This document shows positions 63,797-64,000 of a stretch of DNA of 64,000 bases, piece after piece. The translations under genes were made by a program, and so were the position numbers. The notes beneath the pieces were generated by a model. That model did not search any database and was not told the origin of the DNA. It worked only from the letters and a program-made list of their open reading frames with translations. Position 1 is the first letter of the stretch. The number at the start of each line of letters is the position of its first letter. Source of the stretch: Pontibacter oryzae (lineage in GTDB: Bacteria > Bacteroidota > Bacteroidia > Cytophagales > Hymenobacteraceae); NCBI RefSeq assembly GCF_003576375.1, contig NZ_QWGE01000002.1:186001-250000 (forward strand). The letters run 5' to 3'.

Positions 63797-64000
63797 TTAC
63801 CGGTTGCCGTTCCACTCTGCGTAAAACTGCTCCAAAAATGCTTCCATATAGGCATGGCGTTGCTGGGCGAGTTGTCTGGCAGTCTCCGTATGCATACGGT
63901 CTTTTAGCAGCAAAAGCTTCTCGTAAAAGTGATTGATAGTAGGGGCGGTGCTGTTTTTATAAGCCTCAAAGGAGTCGTGCATAACCGGCGCTATGGCAGG
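63797..64000 (-). CDS. HD-domain phosphohydrolase, YedJ-like (C-terminal part)
   Basis: The frame runs off the right edge; 67 codons are visible and the ATG at 63982 is internal rather than the start. The segment STAPTINHFYEKLLLLKDRM followed by T.TARQLAQQRHAYMEAFLEQFYAEWNG is the characteristic end of YedJ-type HD proteins. The HD metal-binding motif itself lies outside the window. The exact substrate is unknown. Confidence 0.75.
   Translation of the reverse strand, partial: PAIAPVMHDSFEAYKNSTAPTINHFYEKLLLLKDRMHTETARQLAQQRHAYMEAFLEQFYAEWNGNR

Noticed and set aside
1-64000. CRISPR arrays, tRNA or rRNA genes, insertion sequences, prophage
   Set aside because: Reading the spacers, I found no regularly spaced direct repeats of 25-40 bases, no cloverleaf or CCA-end pattern, no transposase and no phage genes. 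A tRNAscan or Infernal run would be needed to exclude RNA genes fully.

Overview
The window looks like a chromosomal segment of a member of the Bacteroidota, most likely the Hymenobacteraceae (a Pontibacter-like organism). The signs are an Hc1-type histone-like protein, secreted proteins with type IX secretion C-terminal domains, a SusC/FecA-like TonB-dependent receptor with a carboxypeptidase-like N-terminal domain, DUF2911 and DUF1206 proteins, separate trp genes, promoters with a TAnnTTTG -7 box and few Shine-Dalgarno sequences. The genus is inferred from gene content, not tested. No tRNA, rRNA, insertion sequence, prophage or CRISPR array was recognised.

Layout. 1-2.6 kb: the 3' part of a serine palmitoyltransferase-like gene, a histone-like gene and convergent tyrS. 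2.7-5.35 kb: an AT-rich accessory block of four small genes of unknown function, separated by imperfect palindromes that resemble integron attC sites; no integrase is in the window, and the last gene is interrupted by an in-frame stop. 5.36-7.65 kb: a DUF922-like putative metalloprotease and holA. 7.88-17.9 kb: a long same-strand run with a TPR protein, an outer-membrane barrel, an HU-like/SPOR membrane protein, ExbB, ExbD and a TonB-like protein, followed by folC and trmB; the first six look like a Tol/Ton-type envelope machine. 18.0-25.5 kb: a TrpF-like paralogue lacking both catalytic residues, then mnmA, a lipoprotein, a subtilase with a type IX-like C-terminus, rpe and a TonB-dependent receptor.

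27.1-46.4 kb is mostly amino-acid biosynthesis. Histidine genes are split into hisGDCB (27.3-31.7 kb) and hisHAFI (43.7-46.4 kb). Between them lie the complete trpEGDCFBA cluster followed by a DAHP synthase, plus an M20 peptidase and mgtE. Each of the three clusters is preceded by a short leader ORF rich in the matching amino acid: six His in nine residues before hisG, three consecutive Trp before trpE, and HMHHHH before hisH. For trp and hisH, the leader is followed by a strong terminator and a perfect 10-bp competing antiterminator pairing, the layout of classical ribosome-mediated attenuation. In this way the hisG and hisH halves of one pathway can respond to the same signal although they are about 16 kb apart.

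46.4-64 kb holds single genes: an alpha/beta hydrolase, an AsmA-like membrane protein, alr, an M20 amidohydrolase, a type IX-secreted protein, a very large multi-PAS hybrid histidine kinase with an upstream NtrC-type sigma-54 activator, a DUF1206 membrane protein, a DUF4136 lipoprotein, a CPA2 cation/proton antiporter and the end of an HD-domain phosphohydrolase. Across the window the hexamer AAGTAT/ATACTT is strikingly frequent in both coding and non-coding DNA.
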